A stretch of DNA of 12,501 nucleotides, taken from positions 1-12,501 of the forward strand of contig JANMFM010000222.1 in NCBI GenBank assembly GCA_031374125.1. The letters run 5' to 3'. Shown here in pieces: positions 5,751-12,429 of the stretch. Each line of letters starts with the position of its first letter. The first letter of the stretch is position 1. The position numbers were made by a program, and so were the translations under genes. Below the pieces are notes generated by a model. The model saw only the letters and a list, made by a program, of their open reading frames with translations, was not told where the DNA came from and searched no databases. The DNA comes from JAEYZS01 sp031374125. GTDB lineage: Bacteria; Bdellovibrionota; Bdellovibrionia; Bdellovibrionales; JAEYZS01.

Positions 5751-6004
5751 TTTACTGGATCAAGCTTTAGCCCAGCAAGACCTCGCCGAAAGGTTACTTG
5801 TGAGTCAAGCATGTAAGAATTGTTTGGCTGGTCAAAGCAGAGTGATTGCTGCTTGGATCATCAGAAGGCCCTCCAGTATCTCTCCTTCTTGGCTCCAACT
5901 TACTTAACAAAAGGCAATGGAATTTGCCGTTACGACCGGGCGGACATGGGTTAGAGCCGCTCGGTCGTAAGAGAACGATTCTCGTAACACAATGGAGGTC
6001 CGTA
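5751..6004 (+). promoter_or_regulatory. highly structured 5' leader of the second flagellin mRNA
   Basis: A chain of stems is visible. CCAGC (5772-5776) can close on GCTGG (5827-5831). CAAG-ACCT pairs with AGGT-TA-CTTG (5776-5800) around the loop CGCCGAA. AAGCAG pairs with CTGCTT (5835-5854), AGAAGG with CCTTCT (5863-5889), and GGCAA with TTGCC (5913-5928) with TGGAAT in the loop. TTACGACCGGGCGG pairs with CCGCTCGGTCGTAA (5930-5970), 14 pairs with one G-U. GAGAA pairs with TTCTC (5971-5983). The SD GGAGG is at 5994-5998, six bases from the ATG. CAATGGA occurs at 5915-5921 and 5990-5996, a pattern like paired CsrA sites. CCTCCA (5870-5875) is complementary to the SD. Confidence 0.6.
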
Positions 6005-6838
6005 ATGGGCTTAAGAATTAGTACAAATCTACCATCGATCAACGCGCAAAAATCACTTGGAGATACTCAAAAAGTAATCTCAAAGAGCTACGCGCAATTA
6101 GCAAGTGGTTCTAGAATTAACCAAGCAGCTGACGACGCTGAAGGATTATAATTTTCTGATGGTTTTAAATCTCAAATCATATTTTTCCGTCTGGCAACAA
6201 GAAACGCTAACGACGGTATCTCGTTACTCCAAGTAGCAGAAGGTGGTCTAAACGAAACTTCAAACATCATCACAAGATTGAGAGAACTTGGTATCCAAGC
6301 TTCATCTGATACTGTGGGTGACGTTGAAAGAGGAATGATCAATAAAGAAGTTCAACAATTAACTTCTGAAGTTGAGAGAATTTCACAATCTACAAAATTC
6401 GGTGCTACAAATTTATTGAACGGCGAAGCTCCATCTTTCGAATTCCAAGTGGGTTCAGGAAATGATGATTTTGCTGACAGATTAACTTTTGATCCAGCCA
6501 ATTTGAACTCGACAGCTTCAAATCTTGGTATCGCAGGTGTTGATTACTCAACTCGTGATGGTGCTAGAGAAGCAATGTCAGTTCTTGATGAAGCAACTAC
6601 TAAAGTGAGCGGATTCAGAGCGGAAATTGGTGCGGTTCAAAACAGAATGTACTCAACTGTGAACAACCTTGCAACTGCTGAAGAAAATTTAAGTGCTGCG
6701 AACTCACGTATCAGAGATACAGACATCGCTAGTACAACGGCTTCACTTGCAACGAGCAACATCTTGTTGAATGCTTCGACTTCGGTTCTTCAGCAAGCGA
6801 ACTCGAATCCAGCAATGGCATTAAAGTTGTTATCGTAA
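6005..6838 (+). pseudogene. fliC: second flagellin, interrupted by TAA at codon 49
   Basis: The frame from ATG 6005 (GGAGG six bases upstream) reads as a D0/D1-only flagellin of 277 codons, MGLRISTNLPSINAQ to ALKLLS, but codon 49 is TAA (6149-6151) in the conserved DDAAGLAIS stretch of helix D0/D1. No frameshift is present: the frame resumes with FSDGFKSQ and continues through ATRNANDGISLLQVAEGGLNE, LRELGIQASSDTVGDVERG, and the C-terminal ENLSAANSRIRDTDIASTTASLATSNILL block. Residues 46-63 also carry several unusual changes compared with typical flagellins. As read, only a 48-aa peptide would be made; no internal ribosome site is seen. Promoter, leader and terminators look intact, so this is a recent pseudogene or a sequence error. 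Confidence 0.85.
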
Positions 6839-6885
6839 TCAAATTGAAAAAAGTGTTTGGTGGAGGGTGACTCCATTACTCTCCG

Positions 6886-6926
6886 ATACCTGACCCATCC
6901 GGGGGATGAAAATCTCCCGGAGGTAT
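6886..6926 (+). other. GAAA-loop hairpin in the second flagellin 3' UTR
   Basis: TCCGGGGGAT (6898-6907), loop GAAA (6908-6911), ATCTCCCGGA (6912-6921): ten pairs with one G-U. An outer helix ATACC (6886-6890) with GGTAT (6922-6926) can stack beyond a one-sided internal loop. It has no U run and precedes the true terminator, the same order as after the first flagellin. Confidence 0.7.
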
Positions 6927-6933
6927 TTAAGAA

Positions 6934-6961
6934 AAAAAACAAGACATCAGTCTTGTTTTTT
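6934..6961 (+). terminator. Rho-independent terminator after the second flagellin
   Basis: CAAGAC (6940-6945), loop ATCA, GTCTTG (6950-6955), preceded by a run of A and followed by TTTTTT (6956-6961), so the stem extends to 12 pairs. The symmetric A and T runs mean it could work in both directions. Confidence 0.92.
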
Positions 6962-6971
6962 GCTTATTTAG

Positions 6972-6999
6972 TAAACAGTTTTTGATAAATTTCCGATCA
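6972..6999 (+). promoter_or_regulatory. possible sigma-28-like promoter for flaG
   Basis: TAAACAGT (6972-6979), 12-base spacer, TCCGATCA (6992-6999). The spacer is one base longer than ideal. A start site about seven bases downstream would fall at or next to the flaG start codon, so the mRNA would be nearly leaderless. Confidence 0.4.
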
Positions 7000-7007
7000 G
7001 TCTTGTG

Positions 7008-7385
7008 ATGAATATCAAAAATGTTTTGAACTCACTTGTGAATATCGCTGGAGTCGACAAGGTAAAACTTGATCACAAGACTAAGCTTGATGCGAGCGGC
7101 GAGCGTGACACGGACCTTGGGCGTGGTGAAGAAGAAGCATCAAAACATAAAATGACAGATACAGAAGCTCAAGAAGTTTTATCTCACTTAAAAGAACTCG
7201 ATGGTATCAAGGGCAATAATCTGCAAGTTCGCTTAGAAAAAAAAGAAGATACTTACGTTGTTTACATCGAAGATAATCAAGGAAAAGTAGTTCGCAGAAT
7301 TGCCGAAGCAGAGATGTGGTTTATCTACCAGAAACAAAAATCTGGCGATAGCAAAAAAGGCCAGCTCATCAACAAAGCCATGTAA
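7008..7385 (+). CDS. flaG: FlaG-family flagellar protein
   Basis: Protein of 125 aa from the ATG at 7008; GTG at 7005 is an alternative. The C-terminal half matches FlaG: LQVRLEKKEDTYVVYIEDNQGKVVRRIAEAEMW at roughly 75-107, with the usual beta strands and the I/V-R-x-I-P-like ending here as RRIAEAE. The N-terminal half is charged and probably flexible. FlaG is linked to filament length and filament-cap function in other bacteria, and the position between flagellin and fliD is the normal one. No Shine-Dalgarno sequence is visible upstream (CCGATCAGTCTTGTG), in contrast to every other flagellar gene here. It is separated from fliD by 171 bases, so it may be expressed alone. Confidence 0.82.
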   Translation: MNIKNVLNSLVNIAGVDKVKLDHKTKLDASGERDTDLGRGEEEASKHKMTDTEAQEVLSHLKELDGIKGNNLQVRLEKKEDTYVVYIEDNQGKVVRRIAEAEMWFIYQKQKSGDSKKGQLINKAM

Positions 7386-7429
7386 ATCAATATACGTCTA
7401 GAAAACAGTACTTTACTCTAACTTTAGGA

Positions 7430-7453
7430 ATATCCGGAGGGATATCCGGAGAG
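7430..7453 (+). repeat. 12-bp tandem repeat between flaG and fliD
   Basis: ATATCCGGAGGG (7430-7441) and ATATCCGGAGAG (7442-7453) are adjacent near-identical copies, with a partial third copy ACATCC following. The 12-base period puts both copies on almost the same DNA face, as for a multimeric binding site; function unknown. Confidence 0.7.
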
Positions 7454-7467
7454 ACATCCAGCCAACC

Positions 7468-7481
7468 TTATACCAGTATAA
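7468..7481. promoter_or_regulatory. palindrome upstream of fliD
   Basis: TTATAC and GTATAA arms around a CA centre (7468-7481), about 75 bases upstream of the fliD start. It could be an operator or part of a promoter. No clear sigma-28 or sigma-54 element was found in this gap. Confidence 0.35.
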
Positions 7482-7556
7482 AGTCCCATGACATTTTATT
7501 GACTCACTGATTCTTCATTTACCTGAGAAAATAATTGAAGAACAGGAGTGTACTTT

Positions 7557-8957
7557 GTGGCTATAGCAATGGGCGGTATCAATACAGGATTACCAGCTAA
7601 TCTAGTCGATCAATTGGTCGAATTGGAGAAGGAGCCTATTAAGCGTGTCGAAGAGAAAAAGGCAAAAGTACAAAACAAACTCGATCTCGTAAATCAATTC
7701 GATGAAAAATTAAAAGGCATTCTTGGAACGCTCGGAGAATTAGCAGGAACAAAAGGTTTCACTGATATTGTTGTGAACTCTGGAGATCCTACTGTCATTT
7801 CAGGAACAGCAGATCCAAGTGCCTCAGTGAACGGAAGTTGGAACATCGAAGTTATGCAGCTTGCAAATAAAGCTTCTGCACTTTCAAATGGATTTCCGGA
7901 CAAAGATAAATCTCAACTCGGTGTTGGATATTTTAAATTTCAAACTCCGAATGGTGAGAGAGAAGTTTATATTGATGGTAACAACAACACTTTAGAGAAA
8001 GCAGCAGCGACTATCAATCAAGCGGGGTTGGGTGTTCAAGCCACTGTGATAAAAGACAGTAAAGAAGAAGATGCTCCCTTTCGATTGATGATCAGTGGTG
8101 TATCAGTAGGCGAAGGCAATAAAGTAGAATATCCAACTCTCTATTTCCTAGATGGTGACCAGGATTTTTATTTTGATGAAGAAAGACCTGCTGTAAATGG
8201 AAAAATCAAAGTGGATGGGTTTGAAATCGAAGTCGATCAAAATAAACTTTCAGATATTATTCCTGGAGTAACATTAGATCTGAAGCAAGCATCACCAGGA
8301 AAGACTGTGAATGTTGGAGTTGCAGAAAACAAGGAAGTTGTCTCTGGAAAGATCAAAGACTTTGTAGAAAAAACAAATGCTGCGCTTGCATTCATTCAAG
8401 GACAATCAAGAGTCGATCAAAATACAGACACATCAAAAACTCTGGGCGGTGATTCAATGCTCAGATCTGTGGAAAATGATTTGAGACGTATGATTCAAAA
8501 TGTTCAGATGGGTGTGGGCGGAGAAATCAAAACGCTGAATCAAATTGGTATCGTATTCAATAGAAATGGTACTTTGGATTACGACCAGGCAAAGTTCAAT
8601 AAAGTTCTAGCTGAGAAATCTGGCGATGTGAAGATGTTCTTCGTAGGAGACAACTTCAATACAGGATTTGTTCCGACGGTGAGGAATACAATCAACAGAA
8701 TTACAAGCAGTGCATTCGGGCCTGTGGGTAACAAGAGAAAAACTTTAACCAATCAGATTCAGCAGGCCGATCAAAGAATTGAAAGTTTATCTAGAAATAT
8801 AGAAATGAAAGAAAAGAACTTAAGAAGAAAGTTCGCAAATTTAGAAGAGACAATGGCAAAAGTAAGAGGGCAAGGAAATATGATTGCTGAGAGACTTGGC
8901 GGTGCAGGACCTGCACAATTGAACTTTGGTGGGATAAGTAAAACAAGTAATTTATAG
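7557..8957 (+). CDS. fliD: flagellar filament cap protein FliD (HAP2)
   Basis: Protein of 466 aa. The GTG at 7557 is chosen as start because AGGAG (7544-7548) lies eight bases upstream; the earlier GTG at 7548 overlaps that site. FliD forms the cap at the filament tip and directs flagellin insertion. The N terminus has the FliD opening (GGINTGLPANLVDQLVELEKEPIKRVEEKK with a heptad-like helix to about residue 55), then GSWNIEVMQLANKASALSNGF, the central domains with LYFLDG and DGFEIEVDQNKLSDIIPGVTLDL, and the C-terminal helical leg (LTNQIQQADQRIESLSRNIEMKEKNLRRKFANLEETMAKVRGQ, roughly 400-445). Length is typical for the family. The fliS start is 26 bases downstream, so fliD, fliS and the fliT-like gene are likely one operon. 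Confidence 0.96.
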   Translation: MAIAMGGINTGLPANLVDQLVELEKEPIKRVEEKKAKVQNKLDLVNQFDEKLKGILGTLGELAGTKGFTDIVVNSGDPTVISGTADPSASVNGSWNIEVMQLANKASALSNGFPDKDKSQLGVGYFKFQTPNGEREVYIDGNNNTLEKAAATINQAGLGVQATVIKDSKEEDAPFRLMISGVSVGEGNKVEYPTLYFLDGDQDFYFDEERPAVNGKIKVDGFEIEVDQNKLSDIIPGVTLDLKQASPGKTVNVGVAENKEVVSGKIKDFVEKTNAALAFIQGQSRVDQNTDTSKTLGGDSMLRSVENDLRRMIQNVQMGVGGEIKTLNQIGIVFNRNGTLDYDQAKFNKVLAEKSGDVKMFFVGDNFNTGFVPTVRNTINRITSSAFGPVGNKRKTLTNQIQQADQRIESLSRNIEMKEKNLRRKFANLEETMAKVRGQGNMIAERLGGAGPAQLNFGGISKTSNL

Positions 8958-8983
8958 AAAAATTGAAAACTAGAGGCTGATGA

Positions 8984-9370
8984 ATGTCGAATGCTGCATA
9001 CAAAAAATATAAAACCACTTCAATCCAAAGCGCAAGCCGCGAGAAGATTTTGCTAATGCTTTACGAGGGAGCGATCAAATTCACCAAGCTCGCAATCCAA
9101 AGTGTTGAGCAAAAAAATGTAAAAGACAAATGTGAAAATATTGGAAGAGCGTATGACATTGTCCTGGAACTCAACAATACGCTAGATCACAAAGTGGGTG
9201 GTGAAGTGGCAACTCGTTTGGAGCAACTTTATCAATACATGATTGAGCAATACATTAAAGCAAATGCATCCAGCGATACGGAGCCATTAAAAATAAACCA
9301 AAAACTGCTAGAGACTCTCCATGAAGGATGGGTTCAGGCAATACAGAAGTTAAAAAATGAAGCTAAATAA
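8984..9370 (+). CDS. fliS: flagellin export chaperone FliS
   Basis: Protein of 128 aa with the standard FliS length and layout: AYKKYKTTSIQSASREKILLMLYEGAIKFTKLAIQSVEQKN at the N terminus, including the conserved LLMLYEGAIKF helix (about 22-32), then the four-helix bundle with RAYDIVLELNNTLDHKVGGEVATRLEQLYQYMIEQYIKAN. FliS binds the C-terminal D0 helices of flagellin in the cytoplasm, prevents early polymerisation and delivers it to the export gate. The ATG has GAGG about eight bases upstream. Its substrates here are the intact flagellin at 3879 and, if it is functional, the second flagellin. Confidence 0.96.
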   Translation: MSNAAYKKYKTTSIQSASREKILLMLYEGAIKFTKLAIQSVEQKNVKDKCENIGRAYDIVLELNNTLDHKVGGEVATRLEQLYQYMIEQYIKANASSDTEPLKINQKLLETLHEGWVQAIQKLKNEAK

Positions 9371-9404
9371 TTTATTTATACACAACTATTTATGGGGGGG
9401 AGCA

Positions 9405-9827
9405 ATGACAGATGAAATTATTCATCTGCTATCGGAACGCAACAGGTATTTGTCTCAATTTTCGGTAATCAATAAAGTGCAAATCGGAAGACTCAAGGCC
9501 GGTAACTTTGAACAGTTGAGCGAATTTTATATGACCAGAGAACACATTCTAGCAGTCGTTGAAAAGATAGAATTACTCCTCAGTCAAAAACTGGAACAAT
9601 CTGAAGCGGACATTTCTGATGATAATAGGTCAGCGGTAGAAAATTTACTGCAAGCCAAGGATGCAATCATCAAAGAAATCTTAGATCAAGATTTGAAAAT
9701 CCTCTCAACTATTGAGCAAGAGAAGACCAGCATCATCTCTGAACTCAAAACTTTGAAGAAGGGTAGAAAAACAATCACTGCCTATAAGTCTGGGATTACT
9801 AATTCAAAGCTGGACGAAGAAGCGTAA
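9405..9827 (+). CDS. FliT/FlgN-like flagellar chaperone (tentative)
   Basis: Protein of 140 aa from the ATG at 9405, which follows a G-rich ribosome site (a seven-G run at 9394-9400, then AGCA). It is almost wholly alpha-helical and charged, without cysteine or signal peptide: MTDEIIHLLSERNRYLSQF, a second helix around LSEFYMTREHILAVVEKIE, and a long third helix with KDAIIKEILDQDLKILSTIEQEK. The C terminus turns basic (KKGRKT). Position directly after fliS, size and helical pattern fit FliT or FlgN, which hold FliD or hook-junction proteins before export. Sequence similarity at this level is weak, so the family is inferred mainly from context. It ends before a 12-bp palindrome that may close the operon. 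Confidence 0.6.
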   Translation: MTDEIIHLLSERNRYLSQFSVINKVQIGRLKAGNFEQLSEFYMTREHILAVVEKIELLLSQKLEQSEADISDDNRSAVENLLQAKDAIIKEILDQDLKILSTIEQEKTSIISELKTLKKGRKTITAYKSGITNSKLDEEA

Positions 9828-9836
9828 AAATATTCA

Positions 9837-9866
9837 TTGAACGCGTCAAAAATGTGACGCGTTCAA
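9837..9866. terminator. perfect 12-bp hairpin, probable operon end
   Basis: TTGAACGCGTCA (9837-9848), loop AAAATG, TGACGCGTTCAA (9855-9866). It follows the fliT-like stop by ten bases. The tail after it (AATTCAAAC) is not a U run, while an A run (AAAAA) precedes it, so it might work better on the minus strand or only stabilise the mRNA end. Confidence 0.55.
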
Positions 9867-9916
9867 AATTCAAACGTTAGAAACATCTCGCCGACCTATT
9901 AGTTTCTTTTAAAGCA

Positions 9917-9932
9917 TGGCATTCATATTGCT
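9917..9932 (+). promoter_or_regulatory. sigma-54 (RpoN) -24/-12 promoter for the TPR/GT9-like genes
   Basis: TGGCAT-TCATA-TTGCT (9917-9932): GG at 9918-9919 and GC at 9930-9931 separated by exactly ten bases, matching TGGCAC-N5-TTGCW with one change. Transcription would start near 9943, twenty bases before the TPR start. It needs an enhancer-binding activator. Confidence 0.7.
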
Positions 9933-9962
9933 TCTATATTTGGTGTACACGAAAGGATTCGT

Positions 9963-10904
9963 ATGACGCCAGAAATGATTATCCAAAGACCAGAGGAAGT
10001 ATCAGGTAACTTAACCAGTCACTTTGATATTCACTTTTTATTTAAAAATGCTCTTATATTAGTTGATCACGGAGATTATGAATTAGCTCTTAATCTATTT
10101 GATACGATTTTAGCAGATGATGGATTCCACGCAGAATCGCTAAAGTGGAAAGGATATTGTCATGCTCAACGCGGGCAATTGGAAAAATCCATCGAAGCTT
10201 ATTTTAAATTGGCTGAATCAACTCCGACGGATACAAATTACTTCAATCTTGCGGATGCCTTCTATACGGCCGGGCAAATTGAACTTTCAAAAGAATTTTT
10301 CTTAAAATCATTAGAGATCACTAATTACGAAAGTCCGCATTTATTCCAAATTTATAAAAAACTGGGAAATATTGCGACCAAATCTGCGGATTATGATTCA
10401 GCTCAAGAATATTACGACAAAGCTTATACGATCACTCCGCATTCCGATGATCTTTTTGTAAATTACGGGACTCTGGAAATGCAAAAAGAAAATCATGAAG
10501 GTGCTTTGGACAGATTTAAGCACGCTATTTATTTAAATAAAAATAACGATAAAGCATGGATTGGTTTGGCTCTTATTTATAGAGCACGCGGTGATGCAGA
10601 ACTTTCTTGGGGAGAGTTGCTTCATGCCTTAGATATCAATCCAAAAAACACAGTGGGCGTGAAGTTGGCAATTGATTGGGGCATGGCTGAAATGGAATAT
10701 GAAAAGGCTATTGCAGTTCTAGAAAGATTTCTCAATGTGGGCGAGCCAAATGCTGACTGGATCTACACTTACGCAGGTCTTCTGTACCAATCGGGCGACT
10801 GGAAAGAAAGTAAAAAGATTTTGGAACTTTTATTAGCAGAAAAACCAAAATACCAAGCGGCTATTGAGTTAGTCAAAAAAATCGATCATAAAGTTAACAT
10901 TTAA
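9963..10904 (+). CDS. TPR-repeat protein
   Basis: Protein of 313 aa made of about eight tetratricopeptide repeats from residue 24 to about 299; clear units include GDYELALNLFDTIL, GQLEKSIEAYFKLAESTP, DYDSAQEYYDKAYTITP, NHEGALDRFKHAIYLNKN, GDAELSWGELLHALDINPKN and DWKESKKILELLLAEKP. There is no signal peptide or membrane segment, so it is a cytoplasmic scaffold or adaptor. AAAGGA lies five bases before the ATG. The repeats have the general form seen beside glycosyltransferases, including O-GlcNAc-transferase-like systems, and the next gene is a GT9-like protein, but no catalytic domain is in this protein. Sigma-54 promoter immediately upstream. Partner and process are not known. Confidence 0.9.
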   Translation: MTPEMIIQRPEEVSGNLTSHFDIHFLFKNALILVDHGDYELALNLFDTILADDGFHAESLKWKGYCHAQRGQLEKSIEAYFKLAESTPTDTNYFNLADAFYTAGQIELSKEFFLKSLEITNYESPHLFQIYKKLGNIATKSADYDSAQEYYDKAYTITPHSDDLFVNYGTLEMQKENHEGALDRFKHAIYLNKNNDKAWIGLALIYRARGDAELSWGELLHALDINPKNTVGVKLAIDWGMAEMEYEKAIAVLERFLNVGEPNADWIYTYAGLLYQSGDWKESKKILELLLAEKPKYQAAIELVKKIDHKVNI

Positions 10905-10967
10905 ACGGATACGGTGCTCGATTATAAATGAGCACTATGACAACGACAATTGTAGCGGGAGCGGCTT

Positions 10968-12404
10968 GTGAGAATTCTAATTCGCGGAAATACTGAACTT
11001 GATAAATTTATAATGAGTCTTCCTTTTGTGAAGGGTTTAACTGGGGTTTATCCTCATGCGGAAATTTTTATGATTTCTAAGCCACACTTTTCAAAAATGA
11101 AAGAATTTGCTCCCTACATTCACCAGTTTGTTGAAGATCAATCTACCATCAATGACATTTACTTTGATACGGTGATCGATCTAGAAAATCTTGCCAATAA
11201 CAAGAGCACCGACAAATTGAATTTTGATCAAATCTATTCTCATGAATGTTTCCACTACGCAGATAAGCTTTTGGCTTGTCTCCCTAAAAAATATCAACGT
11301 AGACGTTTGAATCTATCGGAAACAGTTCAGGGTTTCGAAGAGATGAAAAATTTTGCGATGAAATCTACAAACAAAGACTTTGATGTGGTGATGTATCCTT
11401 TCTCCCATGATTCTCAAAAATCTTGGAAGCTTGAAGATTTTCACATGTTCATTATGTATTTTTTCAAAATGAATCCTGGGAAGAAAATTTTATTATTGGC
11501 TTTAGAGTCTCAGAAGACAGAAATGGAATCTTTCCTAAAAGATAAGCCTTACCCAGAAGATCTGGTGAAGGTAAAAATATGCTCACTCGATGGTGCACTC
11601 AGCATTCTCAAGAAATCTTCATTTGTAATTACAGCAAATTCTCCAATGAAATTTTTAACTGTAAATCCCGAGACAACTCTTGTTGAAATCAACTTTAATG
11701 AAACAGATTTCGAAAAGAAATGTGCTTACCGCCCAAATTCTTACGTTTTGAATTTTAAAAAGAAAGTTAGAAATAAGTTCATATACACTACGAATGAATT
11801 GGTGTTTGACAATAACGCGCACTACTTCGCCTACGTGGTGACTTCGATTCTTGATGAAGATGAAGAAAAGTTAAGATGGTTTGCGGAAAAGTACGCTGAT
11901 CTTGCGGATATATATAAAACGGATATTTCTTCTGAAATTGGATTTAAGCTCACACCAATATATTGGGGGCAAAAGAACATTGCCAAAACATTGGTCAATA
12001 TTTCTCACAAGCTTGAAACTCTTCAGGTGAACAATCCAAAGCATTCAGAAGAGTTTTACTACAACATTCATGATGAAAGTGAGCTGACTCAAGATCGGAT
12101 CATTTATGATCTAGGAACGGTTCAGAAAGAAATTGAAAAGCTCATTAAGACCTTTAGAACGGAGACTCATTTTGCCATCGCAATTAAGATCGAAAACAAT
12201 AGTGGTGAGAAGCTTGATGACTACATTTTAAAGGAAATTCTTGATCAAAGTCTTGCAGGTGCAATTGATGAGAAACCATCTAAGATGAATGAGCTTATAG
12301 TCGAAAAACTTCTCGTAAACCTCTTTTTTATTCGCCAGGTCATGAATGTTTCTGGTCAGAAACTTTTAGAGAGTTTACCAATGACAGCCACCTATTATTC
12401 ATAA
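10968..12404 (+). CDS. GT9 (heptosyltransferase)-like protein with long C-terminal extension
   Basis: Protein of 478 aa from GTG 10968, with GGGAG six bases upstream. The first 55 residues (MRILIRGNTELDKFIMSLPFVKGL, then YPHAEIFMISKPHF) match the N-terminal Rossmann fold of ADP-heptose:LPS heptosyltransferases. At 206-236 the second fold appears: LDGALSILKKSSFVITANSPMKFL matches the usual pattern ending in a DSGPMHLA motif, but with Lys228 in place of the motif histidine and one residue fewer, so the donor-site chemistry may differ or be lost. Residues 300-478 are a charged helical extension (for example YDLGTVQKEIEKLIKTFRTETHF) that I do not recognise. It follows the TPR gene by 63 bases. 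A flagellin or surface-glycan glycosyltransferase role is possible from position only. GTGCTC (10914-10919) and GAGCAC (10930-10935) form a weak hairpin upstream. Confidence 0.75.
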   Translation: MRILIRGNTELDKFIMSLPFVKGLTGVYPHAEIFMISKPHFSKMKEFAPYIHQFVEDQSTINDIYFDTVIDLENLANNKSTDKLNFDQIYSHECFHYADKLLACLPKKYQRRRLNLSETVQGFEEMKNFAMKSTNKDFDVVMYPFSHDSQKSWKLEDFHMFIMYFFKMNPGKKILLLALESQKTEMESFLKDKPYPEDLVKVKICSLDGALSILKKSSFVITANSPMKFLTVNPETTLVEINFNETDFEKKCAYRPNSYVLNFKKKVRNKFIYTTNELVFDNNAHYFAYVVTSILDEDEEKLRWFAEKYADLADIYKTDISSEIGFKLTPIYWGQKNIAKTLVNISHKLETLQVNNPKHSEEFYYNIHDESELTQDRIIYDLGTVQKEIEKLIKTFRTETHFAIAIKIENNSGEKLDDYILKEILDQSLAGAIDEKPSKMNELIVEKLLVNLFFIRQVMNVSGQKLLESLPMTATYYS

Positions 12405-12408
12405 ATAA

Positions 12409-12429
12409 TTGTCTCTATGATAGAGACAA
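12409..12429 (+). promoter_or_regulatory. perfect hairpin around the response-regulator start codon
   Basis: TTGTCTCTA (12409-12417), loop TGA, TAGAGACAA (12421-12429). The ATG at 12417-12419 is half in the stem and half in the loop. No Shine-Dalgarno sequence is visible before it. Confidence 0.6.

Noticed and set aside
5846..6004. In-frame upstream extension of the second flagellin
   Set aside because: The frame is open by chance from a TTG, but the GGAGG at 5994-5998 and the conserved MGLRIST place the start at 6005, and the extension covers the hairpin-rich leader.
6278..6838. A separate gene starting inside the second flagellin
   Set aside because: It is the second part of the same flagellin frame; the supposed start is a TTG within a conserved helix with no ribosome site.
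10928..10996. 22-codon frame before the GT9-like gene
   Set aside because: It overlaps the GT9-like start in another frame and has no ribosome site; only a weak possibility of a coupling peptide.
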